From the NCBI GenBank assembly GCA_031552185.1, contig JAVBMU010000019.1, positions 1 to 51,662 of the forward strand: a stretch of DNA of 51,662 nucleotides, read 5' to 3'. This DNA is from JAVBMU01 sp031552185. GTDB lineage: Bacteria; Actinomycetota; Actinomycetes; Actinomycetales; Cellulomonadaceae. The translations under genes and the position numbers were made by a program. A model generated the notes under the pieces. It was not told the origin of the DNA and ran no database searches. It was given only the letters and a program-made list of their open reading frames with translations. Of this stretch, positions 6,277-14,784 are shown in pieces (position 1 is the stretch's first letter; the number at the start of each line of letters is the position of its first letter).

Positions 6277-8403
6277 ATGACTGAGAACAGCGTGCCGGGG
6301 CAAACCTGGGACCCCGAGACTGATGACCCCTTCCGTTGGCTGGAGGACGCGACCGGCGACGACGCATTGAATTGGGTTCGCGAGCGCAATGCCACCACCG
6401 CCGCGGGCTTGCGCGGCGACGAGCGATTCGGCCGGATGCGTGCCGCCATTCTTGATGTGCTGGATTCCGACGCCAAAATCCCGGAGGCCGTCCGGATCGG
6501 GGACGTGTACTACAACTTCTGGCGGGACGGCGAGCACGAACGCGGGCTCTGGCGGCAGACCACGCCGGAGTCATACCGCGAGGACGAGCCGGACTGGGAA
6601 ACGGTCCTCGACCTCGACGCGTTGGCCGCCGAGGAGGGGATCAGTTGGGTGTGGCACGGGGCGGGCATTCTGCGGCCGGCGCCCGGCCGGCCCTGGCGCC
6701 ATGCCCTGGTCGAGTTGTCGTCGGGTGGATCGGACGCCGACGTCAGCCGGGAATTCAATCTCGTCGAGCGCCGGTTCGTGCCGGAATCGGAGGGCGGTTT
6801 CGTTCGGCCGGAGGCCAAGGGCGGCATGGCCTGGATCGACGCCGACACCGTCTATGCCTTTACCGACACCGGACCCGGATCGCTCACCCAGTCCGGCTAC
6901 CCCCGCACGGTGCGCCGATGGCGCCGCGGCACGCCGCTCGCCGAGGCCCCTGTGGTGTTCGAGGGCGCCGAATCCGATCTGTACATCTCCGCCTGGCACG
7001 ACTCGACGCCGGGCTTCGAGCGCGACTTTGTGCTGCGCTCGAAGGCGTTCTACTCCCAGGAGGTCTTCTGGCTGCGCGATCCGGGCACACCCGAGGAGAA
7101 ACTCGTGCGGATCGACGTGCCGGACTCGGCGGAGGTGAGCTTTCACCGCGAGTGGATGCTGATCGAGTTGCGCGACGAGTGGTCGCCGGCCGGCACGGCC
7201 TACCCGGCCGGCAGCTTGCTCGCCGCCCCATTCGACGACCTGGTCGCCGGGTCGCGGGCTTTCACGGTCCTGTTCACCCCGACGCCGCATCGGTCGCTCG
7301 CCGCGGCCACCTGGACCCGCCGGCACCTGGTCATCAACGCGCTCGAGGACGTCTCGCACCGACTGTCGGTACTGACGCCGCCCGCGGCCGACGCAGCGGG
7401 TCGGACCCCGGCGGGGACAGCGTGGACGCCGAGCCCGTTCCCCTGGAAGGCTCGACTCGGCACGGTCGGCGCGCGGGCCGTCGACAACGTCGACAGCGAC
7501 GACATCTGGCTGATCACCACCGACTTTCTCAGCCCGACGACGCTGTCGATTGCGGGCGTCGGCGGCGTCGAACCGCCGACCGCGGTCAAGACGAACCCGG
7601 CCTTCTTCGATTCGTCCGGCCTCGTCGCCGAACAGCACTTCGCGACGTCGGCCGACGGGACCCGGGTGCCCTACTTCGTCGTCCGGCCCGCCGATCTCGC
7701 TCCGGGCGGAACCGCCCCTACCCTGCTCTACGGCTACGGCGGGTTCGAGGTGTCGCTCACCCCCGGCTACTCGGGCACGCTCGGGCGCGCCTGGCTGAGC
7801 CAGGGCGGGGTGTACGTCGTCGCGAATATTCGCGGCGGCGGCGAGTACGGGCCGGCCTGGCACCAGGCCGCCCTGCAGGGGAACCGGCACCGCGCGTATG
7901 AGGACTTCGCCGCCGTTGCCCGGGATCTGATCGACCGCGGCCTCACGGCGCCCGAGCACCTGGGCGTCGAGGGCCGCTCCAACGGCGGCCTGCTCGCGGG
8001 CAACATGCTCACGGGGCACCCGGAACTGTTCGGCGCGATCATTGTCGGCTCGCCGTTGCTGGACATGCGCCGGTACACCGAACTGCTCGCGGGGGCGTCC
8101 TGGATCGCGGAATACGGCGACCCCGACGACCCGCAGCAGTGGGAGTTCATCCGGAGCTTCTCGCCCTACCACCGGATCGCACCGGACCGCGACTATCCCC
8201 CCGTGCTGTTCACGACGTCCACCAAGGACGACCGGGTGCACCCGGGGCACGCGCGCAAAATGGCGGCGGCCCTGCTGGCCGCAGGCAAGGACGTCACCTA
8301 CTACGAGAACATCGAGGGCGGGCACGGCGGCGCGGCGACAAATGCGCAGGCGGCCCACATGGCCGCGCTGCACTACCGCTTCCTGTGGGAGCGGCTCACC
8401 TGA
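6277..8403 (+). CDS. Prolyl oligopeptidase family serine peptidase (S9)
   Basis: Cytosolic serine peptidase expected to cleave short peptides, typically after proline. The 708-residue length is that of S9A enzymes: an N-terminal beta-propeller (about residues 60-430) and a C-terminal alpha/beta-hydrolase domain. The catalytic triad is visible: Ser568 in GRSNGGLL, Asp652 in KDDRVHPGH and His683 in EGGHGG. The oxyanion/substrate region YGYGGFEVSLTPGYS and NIRGGGEYGPAWH are typical of the family. There is no signal peptide. It starts at an ATG with a nearby TAGGCT box and stands alone, converging on the GH65 gene with a hairpin between them. Exact specificity (prolyl oligopeptidase versus a related S9 peptidase) cannot be fixed from sequence alone. 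Confidence 0.93.
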   Translation: MTENSVPGQTWDPETDDPFRWLEDATGDDALNWVRERNATTAAGLRGDERFGRMRAAILDVLDSDAKIPEAVRIGDVYYNFWRDGEHERGLWRQTTPESYREDEPDWETVLDLDALAAEEGISWVWHGAGILRPAPGRPWRHALVELSSGGSDADVSREFNLVERRFVPESEGGFVRPEAKGGMAWIDADTVYAFTDTGPGSLTQSGYPRTVRRWRRGTPLAEAPVVFEGAESDLYISAWHDSTPGFERDFVLRSKAFYSQEVFWLRDPGTPEEKLVRIDVPDSAEVSFHREWMLIELRDEWSPAGTAYPAGSLLAAPFDDLVAGSRAFTVLFTPTPHRSLAAATWTRRHLVINALEDVSHRLSVLTPPAADAAGRTPAGTAWTPSPFPWKARLGTVGARAVDNVDSDDIWLITTDFLSPTTLSIAGVGGVEPPTAVKTNPAFFDSSGLVAEQHFATSADGTRVPYFVVRPADLAPGGTAPTLLYGYGGFEVSLTPGYSGTLGRAWLSQGGVYVVANIRGGGEYGPAWHQAALQGNRHRAYEDFAAVARDLIDRGLTAPEHLGVEGRSNGGLLAGNMLTGHPELFGAIIVGSPLLDMRRYTELLAGASWIAEYGDPDDPQQWEFIRSFSPYHRIAPDRDYPPVLFTTSTKDDRVHPGHARKMAAALLAAGKDVTYYENIEGGHGGAATNAQAAHMAALHYRFLWERLT

Positions 8404-8422
8404 TCAACCGGAGCACGACGCC

Positions 8423-8457
8423 GCGGCCGGCCGGTCGAACTCGACCGGCCCGGCCGC
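8423..8457. terminator. Bidirectional hairpin between convergent genes
   Basis: GCGGCCGGCCGGTCGA faces TCGACCGGCCCGGCCGC around a two-base loop, a nearly perfect stem of about 16 bp in the 61-base gap between the convergent peptidase and GH65 genes. No U-tract follows, which is usual for actinobacteria. Confidence 0.7.
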
Positions 8458-8464
8458 CGCCGGT

Positions 8465-10984
8465 TCAGATCTCGTCCTCCAACGAATGCGGCACCGACGC
8501 GGTGATGAGGGTGCCGTCCTCGCGCCGGTTGCCCCAGGCCGTCGGGGAGATGGGCGCCCGCCGCCGCTGCACCGGGCCCTGGTCGAGCAGCGGGACGGTC
8601 ACGGGCTCGCCGGGCTTCACCGTGACGACCCGACCGCGGACGGACACCGCCGCACCGTCGCCCGTCTCGCAGGTGAAGGCGATGGCGTCCCGGGTGAGGT
8701 CGACCCGGATCCGCGACTGCGCCAGCGTGAGTGGGAAGGAGAGCCCGGCCCAGCCGCGGGGTAGCCGCGGGTCGAACGAGACCGGCCGGTCGAAACTCGG
8801 CGCGCCGTTGTGGTCGCGCATCCCCGCGAACCCGTAGACGAGCGCCGACCAGGTACCGCCCGCCGAGGCGACGTGCACGCCGTCCGCCGCGTTCAGGTGC
8901 AGGTTGCCGAGGTCGACGAACAGCGAGGAGATGAAGTACTCCAGCGCGAGATCCTGGTAGCCCACCTCGGCCGCGATGATCGCCTGGACCACGCCGGACA
9001 GCGTGGAATCGCCGGTGGTCAGGGGGTCGTAGTACTCGAAGTCGGCGAGCTTCTCCTCGGGGGTGAAGTCGTCGCTGAGGAGCAACAACGCGAGCACGAC
9101 GTCGGCCTGCTTGAGCACCTGGTAGCGGTAGATCACCAGGGGGTGGAAATGCAGCAGCAGGGGACGCTTCTCGGCCGGGGTCGCCTCCAGATCCCACATT
9201 TCCCGCTCGAGGAAGTGGGCATCCTGCGGGTGGAAGCCGAGCCGCTCGTCGAACGGAATCGACAGCGTGTCCGCGATATGTGCCCACTCGGCGGTCTCCG
9301 CCGGGTCCAGCTTGAGCCGGTGGGCGAGCCGCTCGTAGTCGTCCGGCCGCCGGTGTTGAATGCGGTCGACGACGACGGCCGCCGCCCGCAGGTTGAACCT
9401 CGCCATGACGTTGGTGAACATGTTGTCGTTCACCACGGCGGTGTACTCGTCCGGGCCGGTGACGCCGTGAATGTGGTACTGGTCGTCGCCGTTGACGCGC
9501 TTGAAGGCGAGGCTCGCCCACATCCGCGCGGTCTCCACCAGCACCTCGACGCCCTCGCGGATCAGGAAGTCCGTGTCCCCGCTCGCCCGCGCGTACTGGA
9601 CCAGGGCGTAGGCGATGTCGGCATCAATGTGGTACTGCGCCGTGCCCGCGGCGTAATACGCGGACGCCTCGTGCCCGTTGATGGTCCGCCACGGGAACAG
9701 GGCGCCGGCCTCGTTCAGTTCGGCGGCACGTTCGCGGGCCCGGCCGAGCATCTGATAGCGGAATCGCATCGCGTTGCGTGCGAATCGCGGCGTGGTGTAC
9801 GTCAGGAACGGCATGACGTAGATCTCGGTGTCCCAGAAGTAGTGCCCGCCGTAGCCGGAGCCGGTCAGGCCCTTGGCGGGGACGCCGTTCGACTCGGCCC
9901 GGGCCGCCGCCTGGGCGAGCTGGAACAGATTCCAGCGCACCGCCTGCTGCACCTCGTCCTGGTCCGTGATCCGCACGTCGGACCGCGCCCAGTAGTCGGT
10001 CAGCCACTCGCGCTGGCGGCGGAACTGCGCCTGGACCCCGTCCTCGCGGACCCGGTCCAGGGTGCGCCGGCAACGCTCCACGAGTTCGCGGGCGGGCACG
10101 CCCCGCGAGGTGTGGTACGCCACCACCTTCGTCAGCCGGATCGGACGCCCGGGATGCGCCTTGATCCGATAGACGTGCTTGGCCAGGTCGGGGTCGCACT
10201 GGTTCCGGACGTCATAATCGTCCTCGCAGCTCAGCGTGTGGTCGGCAGCCACGGCCAGAGTCATCTTGGAGGACGCGCACTGGTACGAGAGCACCAGCCG
10301 CTCGTCGTCGCTCCACTGGGTCTGCGGCACCAGCACCCGGTCGCTGAACTGGTTGGCCTTGCGGGGGTCGAAGCCCTCCCCCATCGCGGCGGCCGGCACG
10401 TGGTACTCGTCCTGGCCGTCCTGGCGGTTGAGGATCTGCGAGGAGATCGCCACCGGCGCCGCAGCGTCGAGCAGCGTGACCTCGAACGTCATGACGGCCA
10501 GGTGCCGTTCGGTGAAGGAGACCATCCGCTCGGAGCGGATCAGTACGCCCTTGCCCGAGGGGGTGCGCCACTCGAGCTCCCGGCGCAACACGCCGTCGGC
10601 GAAGCTCAGCGACCGCTCGTACCGAGTGAGGTCCGCCACGGAGAGCAGGAGCGGCTCGTCGTCGACGTAGAGCCGGATCACCTTCGTGTCCGGGACGTTC
10701 ACGATCGTCTGGCCGACCGTGGCAAAGCCGTAGGCCTCCTCGGCGTGCCGGATCGGCCACACTTCGTGGAAGCCGTTGATGAAGGTCCCGTGCATGTAGG
10801 AGTCGCGGCCCTCCTCGACGTTCCCGCGCATGCCGAGGTAGCCATTCGCGACCGAGAACAGGGTCTCGGTGTGCCCGAGGTCCTCCTCGTTGTACCGGGT
10901 CTCGACCAGCCGCCACGGATCGACCGGGAAGCGGGTCCGATCGATCTCGTCCTCGGCGCCGCCGAACGCGCCCTTGAGTATCAC
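8465..10984 (-). CDS. GH65 disaccharide phosphorylase (maltose/trehalose type)
   Basis: Predicted inverting phosphorylase that splits an alpha-glucosyl disaccharide with phosphate into beta-glucose-1-phosphate and a sugar. The 839-residue product has the GH65 N-terminal beta-sandwich (ETLFSVANGYLGMRGN, about residues 45-60), an (alpha/alpha)6 catalytic domain with GYGGHYFWDTEIYVMPF, and the catalytic acid Glu513 in GVTGPDEYT. The C-terminal FHPLVIYRYQVLKQADVV and DSTLSGVVQAIIAAEVGY are typical. The GTG start at 10984 overlaps the beta-phosphoglucomutase stop by four bases, so the two are translationally coupled; that partner supports a phosphorylase over a hydrolase. Whether maltose, trehalose or kojibiose is the substrate is not decided by these motifs. 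The pair matches M. tuberculosis Rv3400-Rv3401. Confidence 0.92.
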   Translation of the reverse strand: MILKGAFGGAEDEIDRTRFPVDPWRLVETRYNEEDLGHTETLFSVANGYLGMRGNVEEGRDSYMHGTFINGFHEVWPIRHAEEAYGFATVGQTIVNVPDTKVIRLYVDDEPLLLSVADLTRYERSLSFADGVLRRELEWRTPSGKGVLIRSERMVSFTERHLAVMTFEVTLLDAAAPVAISSQILNRQDGQDEYHVPAAAMGEGFDPRKANQFSDRVLVPQTQWSDDERLVLSYQCASSKMTLAVAADHTLSCEDDYDVRNQCDPDLAKHVYRIKAHPGRPIRLTKVVAYHTSRGVPARELVERCRRTLDRVREDGVQAQFRRQREWLTDYWARSDVRITDQDEVQQAVRWNLFQLAQAAARAESNGVPAKGLTGSGYGGHYFWDTEIYVMPFLTYTTPRFARNAMRFRYQMLGRARERAAELNEAGALFPWRTINGHEASAYYAAGTAQYHIDADIAYALVQYARASGDTDFLIREGVEVLVETARMWASLAFKRVNGDDQYHIHGVTGPDEYTAVVNDNMFTNVMARFNLRAAAVVVDRIQHRRPDDYERLAHRLKLDPAETAEWAHIADTLSIPFDERLGFHPQDAHFLEREMWDLEATPAEKRPLLLHFHPLVIYRYQVLKQADVVLALLLLSDDFTPEEKLADFEYYDPLTTGDSTLSGVVQAIIAAEVGYQDLALEYFISSLFVDLGNLHLNAADGVHVASAGGTWSALVYGFAGMRDHNGAPSFDRPVSFDPRLPRGWAGLSFPLTLAQSRIRVDLTRDAIAFTCETGDGAAVSVRGRVVTVKPGEPVTVPLLDQGPVQRRRAPISPTAWGNRREDGTLITASVPHSLEDEI

Positions 10985-11715
10985 GCCGATCCCCCCGTCC
11001 CGAACAACTCGTTCGCGTCCAGCTCGGCGAGGTCGCCGACCACGCAGTCCGCACCGCCGGCCGTCAACGCCGGCGCCCCGACCCCACGGTCGACGCCGAT
11101 GACCAGGCCGAACCCGCCCGCGTGCCCGGCTTGGACGCCGGACACGGCGTCCTCGACGACGGCGGCCCGCTGCGGCGGCACGTCGAGCAGCGCGGCGGCC
11201 CGCAGGTAGGTGTCCGGGGCGGGCTTGCCGGGCAGATTCTCGGCCGCCGCGCGCGTGCCGTCCACCACGACCTGGAACCGTTGCGTCAGCCCGGCGGCGG
11301 CGAGCACCGCCGGGGTGTTGCGCGAGGAGGAGACGACAGCGACCGGCACGCCGGCCTGTTGCACGGCGTTCAGGAAGGCGATCGACCCGGGGTAGGGCGT
11401 CACGCCCTCCTCGGCGAAGATCCGATTGACGATCTCGTTCTTCCGGTTGCCCAGGGCGCAGATCGTCGCGTCCCCCGCCGGGTCCCCCACGTCCCCGCGG
11501 GGCAGGCTGAGGCCGCGTGATTCGAGAAAGGCGGCGACGCCGTCGAACCGCGGTTTTCCGTCGATCGTGGCGAAATAATCGTCGTCGCGGTACGGCGCGA
11601 CGCCGTACTCCTCGCAGAGCGGGGCGAACAGCATTCGCCAGGCCCGCATGTGGACGGCGGCGGTCGGCGTCAGGACGCCATCGAGGTCGAAGAGGACAGC
11701 GCGCAGCGCAGTCAT
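10981..11715 (-). CDS. pgmB: Beta-phosphoglucomutase, HAD superfamily
   Basis: Converts beta-glucose-1-phosphate to glucose-6-phosphate, delivering the phosphorylase product to central metabolism. The 244-residue HAD protein has the nucleophile motif DLDGVLT (Asp10, acid/base Asp12), the motif II serine in VAVVSSSRNT, motif III lysine in NLPGKPAPD and motif IV in VVEDAVSGVQAGHAGG. The cap insert (HMRAWRMLFAPLCEEYG...) is of the beta-PGM type. The ATG at 11715 is preceded by AAGGA six bases upstream; the frame continues upstream without a ribosome-binding site. It is first in a two-gene operon with the GH65 phosphorylase (four-base overlap). A weak TAGGCT -10-like box lies at 11779-11784 on the minus strand. 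Confidence 0.92.
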   Translation of the reverse strand: MTALRAVLFDLDGVLTPTAAVHMRAWRMLFAPLCEEYGVAPYRDDDYFATIDGKPRFDGVAAFLESRGLSLPRGDVGDPAGDATICALGNRKNEIVNRIFAEEGVTPYPGSIAFLNAVQQAGVPVAVVSSSRNTPAVLAAAGLTQRFQVVVDGTRAAAENLPGKPAPDTYLRAAALLDVPPQRAAVVEDAVSGVQAGHAGGFGLVIGVDRGVGAPALTAGGADCVVGDLAELDANELFGTGGSA

Positions 11716-12079
11716 ACCAGGTCCTTCGGTGAAGCTCGGATCGGGGGCGGGCGGCAGACCGCCGCACATCTCATCTGCCAGCCTATCCACCCGCGCGAGT
11801 GGGCACCGAAGCAGGCGGGTGGAAGGCCGCGTTCCGGGACGTCAAGGTTGATCAATGTGGGAGTGTTTGGTCCGCAAGAATTCACCCGGCTCGGTGCGAA
11901 TCGCCCAGCGTTTCCGGTCCCGTTGCTTCATTTCCTTCGGAAACTGCCAGCAGTTTCTCTGGTCGCTGAACCGGCAATTTCACCCGGACAGGACCGGTCG
12001 GCGGAAATCACCCGTCGTTTCACCCGATCCGAAGCTCGACCGGCCCTGAACGTTCGTCCGGATCCGAACGACTCCGTGG
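11716..12079. other. Intergenic region, mnmA 3' side and pgmB 5' side
   Basis: No gene recognised in these 364 bases. The left part should carry the pgmB promoter (possible -10 TAGGCT, minus strand, 11784-11779). A short hairpin, GAAACTG-CCAG-CAGTTTC (11940-11957), could terminate mnmA transcription. TTCACCCG recurs several times between 11881 and 12030, which may mean binding sites or a degenerate repeat. Base composition is less GC-rich than in the flanking genes. Confidence 0.4.
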
Positions 12080-13270
12080 TCACACGGCGCGGTCGGTTGC
12101 GGCGCGGTCGGTTGCGCCGCGGTCGGCGGTACGAACGGTCACCTGTGCGAGCACTCGGCTGCCTCGATAAGCCACCAGGGACTGCCCGGGAGCGACCCCG
12201 CGCAGGGGCGGGCCGGTCAACTGTGCCTCCAGCGCGCCGGCCGGCGGGGCCGATGCGGCGGCGGGAACGAGCCGGACCCGCGCGGGCACCGCCTCGCCGT
12301 GCGCGCGGACCTGGACCTCCGCCGGAGTCCAGTCCGGCCCCAGCAGGCCGTCGTCGAGCCGGATCAAGCCGTCGCCGACGATCCGGTCGACGCTCAGCAA
12401 CTCCGCCGGCCCGACCACCACCCGGTTGTCCACCGGCTCGACCCGCAGGACGTACCGCGGCGCCCCGTCGCCGGCCGGCCGGCCCAGCCGCAGCCCCTTG
12501 CGCTGGCCGACGGTGTAAGCGTAGGCGCCGTCATGCGCCCCGACGACGGCGCCGCCCTGGTCCACGATGTCCCCCGGCCGCGCGCCGAGCCGCGAGCGCA
12601 GGAAGCCCTGAGTGTCGCCGTCGGCCACAAAACAGATGTCGTAGGAGTCCGGCTTGGCGCTGACGGGCAGGCCGCGGCGCGCGGCCTCCGCCCGGACCTG
12701 CGCCTTGGTCTCGAAACCCCCGAGCGGGAACATCGCCTTGGCGAGCCGCTCCGCCCCCATGACGGCCAGGACATAGGACTGGTCCTTGGCCTGGTTTCTC
12801 GACCGGTGCAGCTCCGGCCGCGGGCCGGCAGGGCCGACGCCGGAGCCCGGGCCGGCGCCGGCACCCGCGCCGGGGGTGAGAATCCGGGCGTAGTGCCCGG
12901 TGGCGACGGCGTCGAACCCGAGCGCGGCGGCCTTGTCCGCGAGCGCCTCGAACTTGATGTGCTGGTTGCACCGCACGCACGGGTTCGGGGTCCGCCCGGC
13001 CGCATACTCGGCCAGGAAGTCCGCCACCACCGTGTCCTCGAACCGCTCGGACAGATCCCACACATAGAACGGGATGCCGATGATGTCGGCCGCCCGCCGG
13101 GCGTCGCCCGCGTCCTCGATCGAGCAGCAACCGCGGGAGCCGGTCCGAAATTCGTCCCGGTTCCGGGACAACGCCAGGTGGACGCCGACGACGTCGTGCC
13201 CCGCCTCCGCGGCCAGGGCCGCGGCCAGGGCCGAGTCGACGCCGCCGGACATTGCCGCGAGCACCCTCAT
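12080..13270 (-). CDS. mnmA: tRNA-specific 2-thiouridylase MnmA
   Basis: Thiolates uridine 34 of the Lys, Glu and Gln tRNAs using sulfur delivered from a cysteine desulfurase. The 396-residue protein has the ATP PP-loop SGGVDS (residues 8-13), the catalytic Cys98 in NPCVRCNQHIKF, a second conserved cysteine in SYDICFVADGD, and YTVGQRKGLRLG before the C-terminal beta-barrel. A glycine/alanine-rich insert lies after GHYARILTPG, and the C-terminus ends in 15-bp duplications (ATDRA-type). The ATG at 13270 overlaps the stop of the upstream cysteine desulfurase gene by four bases, so sulfur donor and thiolase are coupled. The order nifS-like then mnmA matches M. tuberculosis Rv3025c-Rv3024c. Confidence 0.96.
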   Translation of the reverse strand: MRVLAAMSGGVDSALAAALAAEAGHDVVGVHLALSRNRDEFRTGSRGCCSIEDAGDARRAADIIGIPFYVWDLSERFEDTVVADFLAEYAAGRTPNPCVRCNQHIKFEALADKAAALGFDAVATGHYARILTPGAGAGAGPGSGVGPAGPRPELHRSRNQAKDQSYVLAVMGAERLAKAMFPLGGFETKAQVRAEAARRGLPVSAKPDSYDICFVADGDTQGFLRSRLGARPGDIVDQGGAVVGAHDGAYAYTVGQRKGLRLGRPAGDGAPRYVLRVEPVDNRVVVGPAELLSVDRIVGDGLIRLDDGLLGPDWTPAEVQVRAHGEAVPARVRLVPAAASAPPAGALEAQLTGPPLRGVAPGQSLVAYRGSRVLAQVTVRTADRGATDRAATDRAV

Positions 13271-14661
13271 CGGGCACCTCCCGCGGCTTCGGCCGGCGCG
13301 GGCCGGGACGCCGTGGGGATCGTGGCCGCCGCCGTCACCGGGGTGGCCGCCGCCACCCGCGGCGCGCCGAGCGCCGCGGCCCGAGCCCGCTCGACGGCGT
13401 CGGGCAGGACGGCGAGCAGGGCGGCGACGTCCGCCGGCGTCGATGTCGCGCCGAATGTGAACCGGAGCGCCGTGGCGGCGTCGGCCGCGTCGACGCCCAT
13501 CGCGGCCAGGACATGGGAGGGGAGCGAAACCCCGGCCCGGCACGCCGAGCCGCGCGAGGCGGCGATGCCGGCGGCGTCGAGCAGGAAGAGCAGCGCGTCG
13601 CCGTCGGCGCCCGGGAACAGGAAGTGCGCGTTGGCGGGCAGGCGAGCGGAGCGCTCGCCGCTCCCCGCGCGGGGGCCCGCCCATGGTTCCGGCCCCGGCT
13701 CCGGCCCCCGCCCGGCACCCGGCTCCGCCGAACCCGGCTCCGGGCCGCACAGGACCGCCCCGGGGACCGCGGCCCGGACGCCCGCCATCAACGCGTCGCG
13801 CAGCGCGGCCAGGTGGCCGGCGCGCCGGGCGCGCTCGGCGACGGCATCGGCGACCGCAACCGCAAAAGCCCGGATTCCGGGCACGTCGAGCGAACCGGAA
13901 CGCAGGCCGCGCTCCTGTCCCCCGCCGTGCAGCACCGGCTCGATCGGCGCGCCGCGGCGGACCAGCAGCGCACCGACCCCGGCCGGCCCGCCCACCTTGT
14001 GCCCCGAGATGCTCAGCGCATCCGGGCCGTCCGCGCCGGCGGCGCCGAAGTCGACCTCGAGCTGCCCGAGCGCCTGCACCGCGTCGATGTGCACCGGAAC
14101 GCCGTGGGCGTGCGCCGCCCGGACCACCTCCCCGACCGGCTGGACGGTGCCGACCTCGTTATTCGCCCACATGACGCTGACCAGCGCCGTTGCCCCCGGG
14201 TCGGCGGCCAGGCGCGCGCCGATCGCGCCGAGGTCGAGCCGGCCGAGCCGGTCCACGGGCAACCGGACGACGTCGGCGCCCTGCCGAGCGCCGAGCCAGC
14301 CGGCGGCGTCGAGCACGGCATGGTGTTCGACGGCGCTGATCAGCACCCGGCGCAGGCCTGGGTCGGCCGCGGTGCGGCCCCAGTACAAGCCCTTGACCGC
14401 CAGGTTGTCGGCCTCCGTACCGCCGCCGGTGAAGATCACCTCGCTCGGGTGCGCCCCGAGGGACGCGGCGACCGCCTCGCGCGCCTCCTCGACCGTCCGC
14501 CGGGCGGCCCGGCCGGCGGCGTGGATGGCGGACGGGTTACCGGTCCGCCCGAGTTCGTCGATCATGGCCGCGCGGGCGCGCGCCGACATCGGGGTCGTCG
14601 CGGCGTGGTCCAGATAGACACCGCGGGCGGCCCCCGGATCCGGGCGGGGCGAGAAGGTCAC
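13267..14661 (-). CDS. Cysteine desulfurase (IscS/NifS-like)
   Basis: PLP enzyme that takes sulfur from L-cysteine and passes it on as a persulfide, here probably to MnmA encoded next and to other sulfur pathways. The 464-residue class V aminotransferase fold shows YLDHAATTP at the N-terminus, the PLP lysine Lys222 in SISGHKVGGPAG and the catalytic Cys374 in SRGSACRAG. A proline/glycine-rich insert (about residues 314-342) and an alanine-rich tail are unusual. The frame opens at TTG 14670, but I prefer GTG 14661 because a TAGACT box (14675-14670) lies eight bases upstream and no ribosome-binding site serves either codon. The stop overlaps the mnmA start by four bases. Confidence 0.94.
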   Translation of the reverse strand: MTFSPRPDPGAARGVYLDHAATTPMSARARAAMIDELGRTGNPSAIHAAGRAARRTVEEAREAVAASLGAHPSEVIFTGGGTEADNLAVKGLYWGRTAADPGLRRVLISAVEHHAVLDAAGWLGARQGADVVRLPVDRLGRLDLGAIGARLAADPGATALVSVMWANNEVGTVQPVGEVVRAAHAHGVPVHIDAVQALGQLEVDFGAAGADGPDALSISGHKVGGPAGVGALLVRRGAPIEPVLHGGGQERGLRSGSLDVPGIRAFAVAVADAVAERARRAGHLAALRDALMAGVRAAVPGAVLCGPEPGSAEPGAGRGPEPGPEPWAGPRAGSGERSARLPANAHFLFPGADGDALLFLLDAAGIAASRGSACRAGVSLPSHVLAAMGVDAADAATALRFTFGATSTPADVAALLAVLPDAVERARAAALGAPRVAAATPVTAAATIPTASRPAPAEAAGGAR

Positions 14662-14669
14662 GTTGATCA

Positions 14670-14675
14670 AGTCTA
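14670..14675 (-). promoter_or_regulatory. Putative -10 box for desulfurase-mnmA operon
   Basis: TAGACT on the minus strand lies eight bases before GTG 14661 and overlaps the alternative TTG start. It fits the leaderless pattern and argues for the GTG start. No -35 element is evident. Confidence 0.35.
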
Positions 14676-14784
14676 CGAACCAAACGCCGCGCCGGAACCC
14701 GGGCTAGGTGGGATCCACGCGATACGGTGACGAAAGCGGCACATCGAGAACCATCCAGAGGGCCGGCGCGGGACAGGGGGTGTC

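Noticed and set aside
8465..11767. A single 1100-residue protein joining a HAD-region frame to GH65
   Set aside because: The first 260 residues are the wrong-frame reading of the beta-PGM gene; the real GH65 starts at GTG 10984, overlapping the beta-PGM stop.
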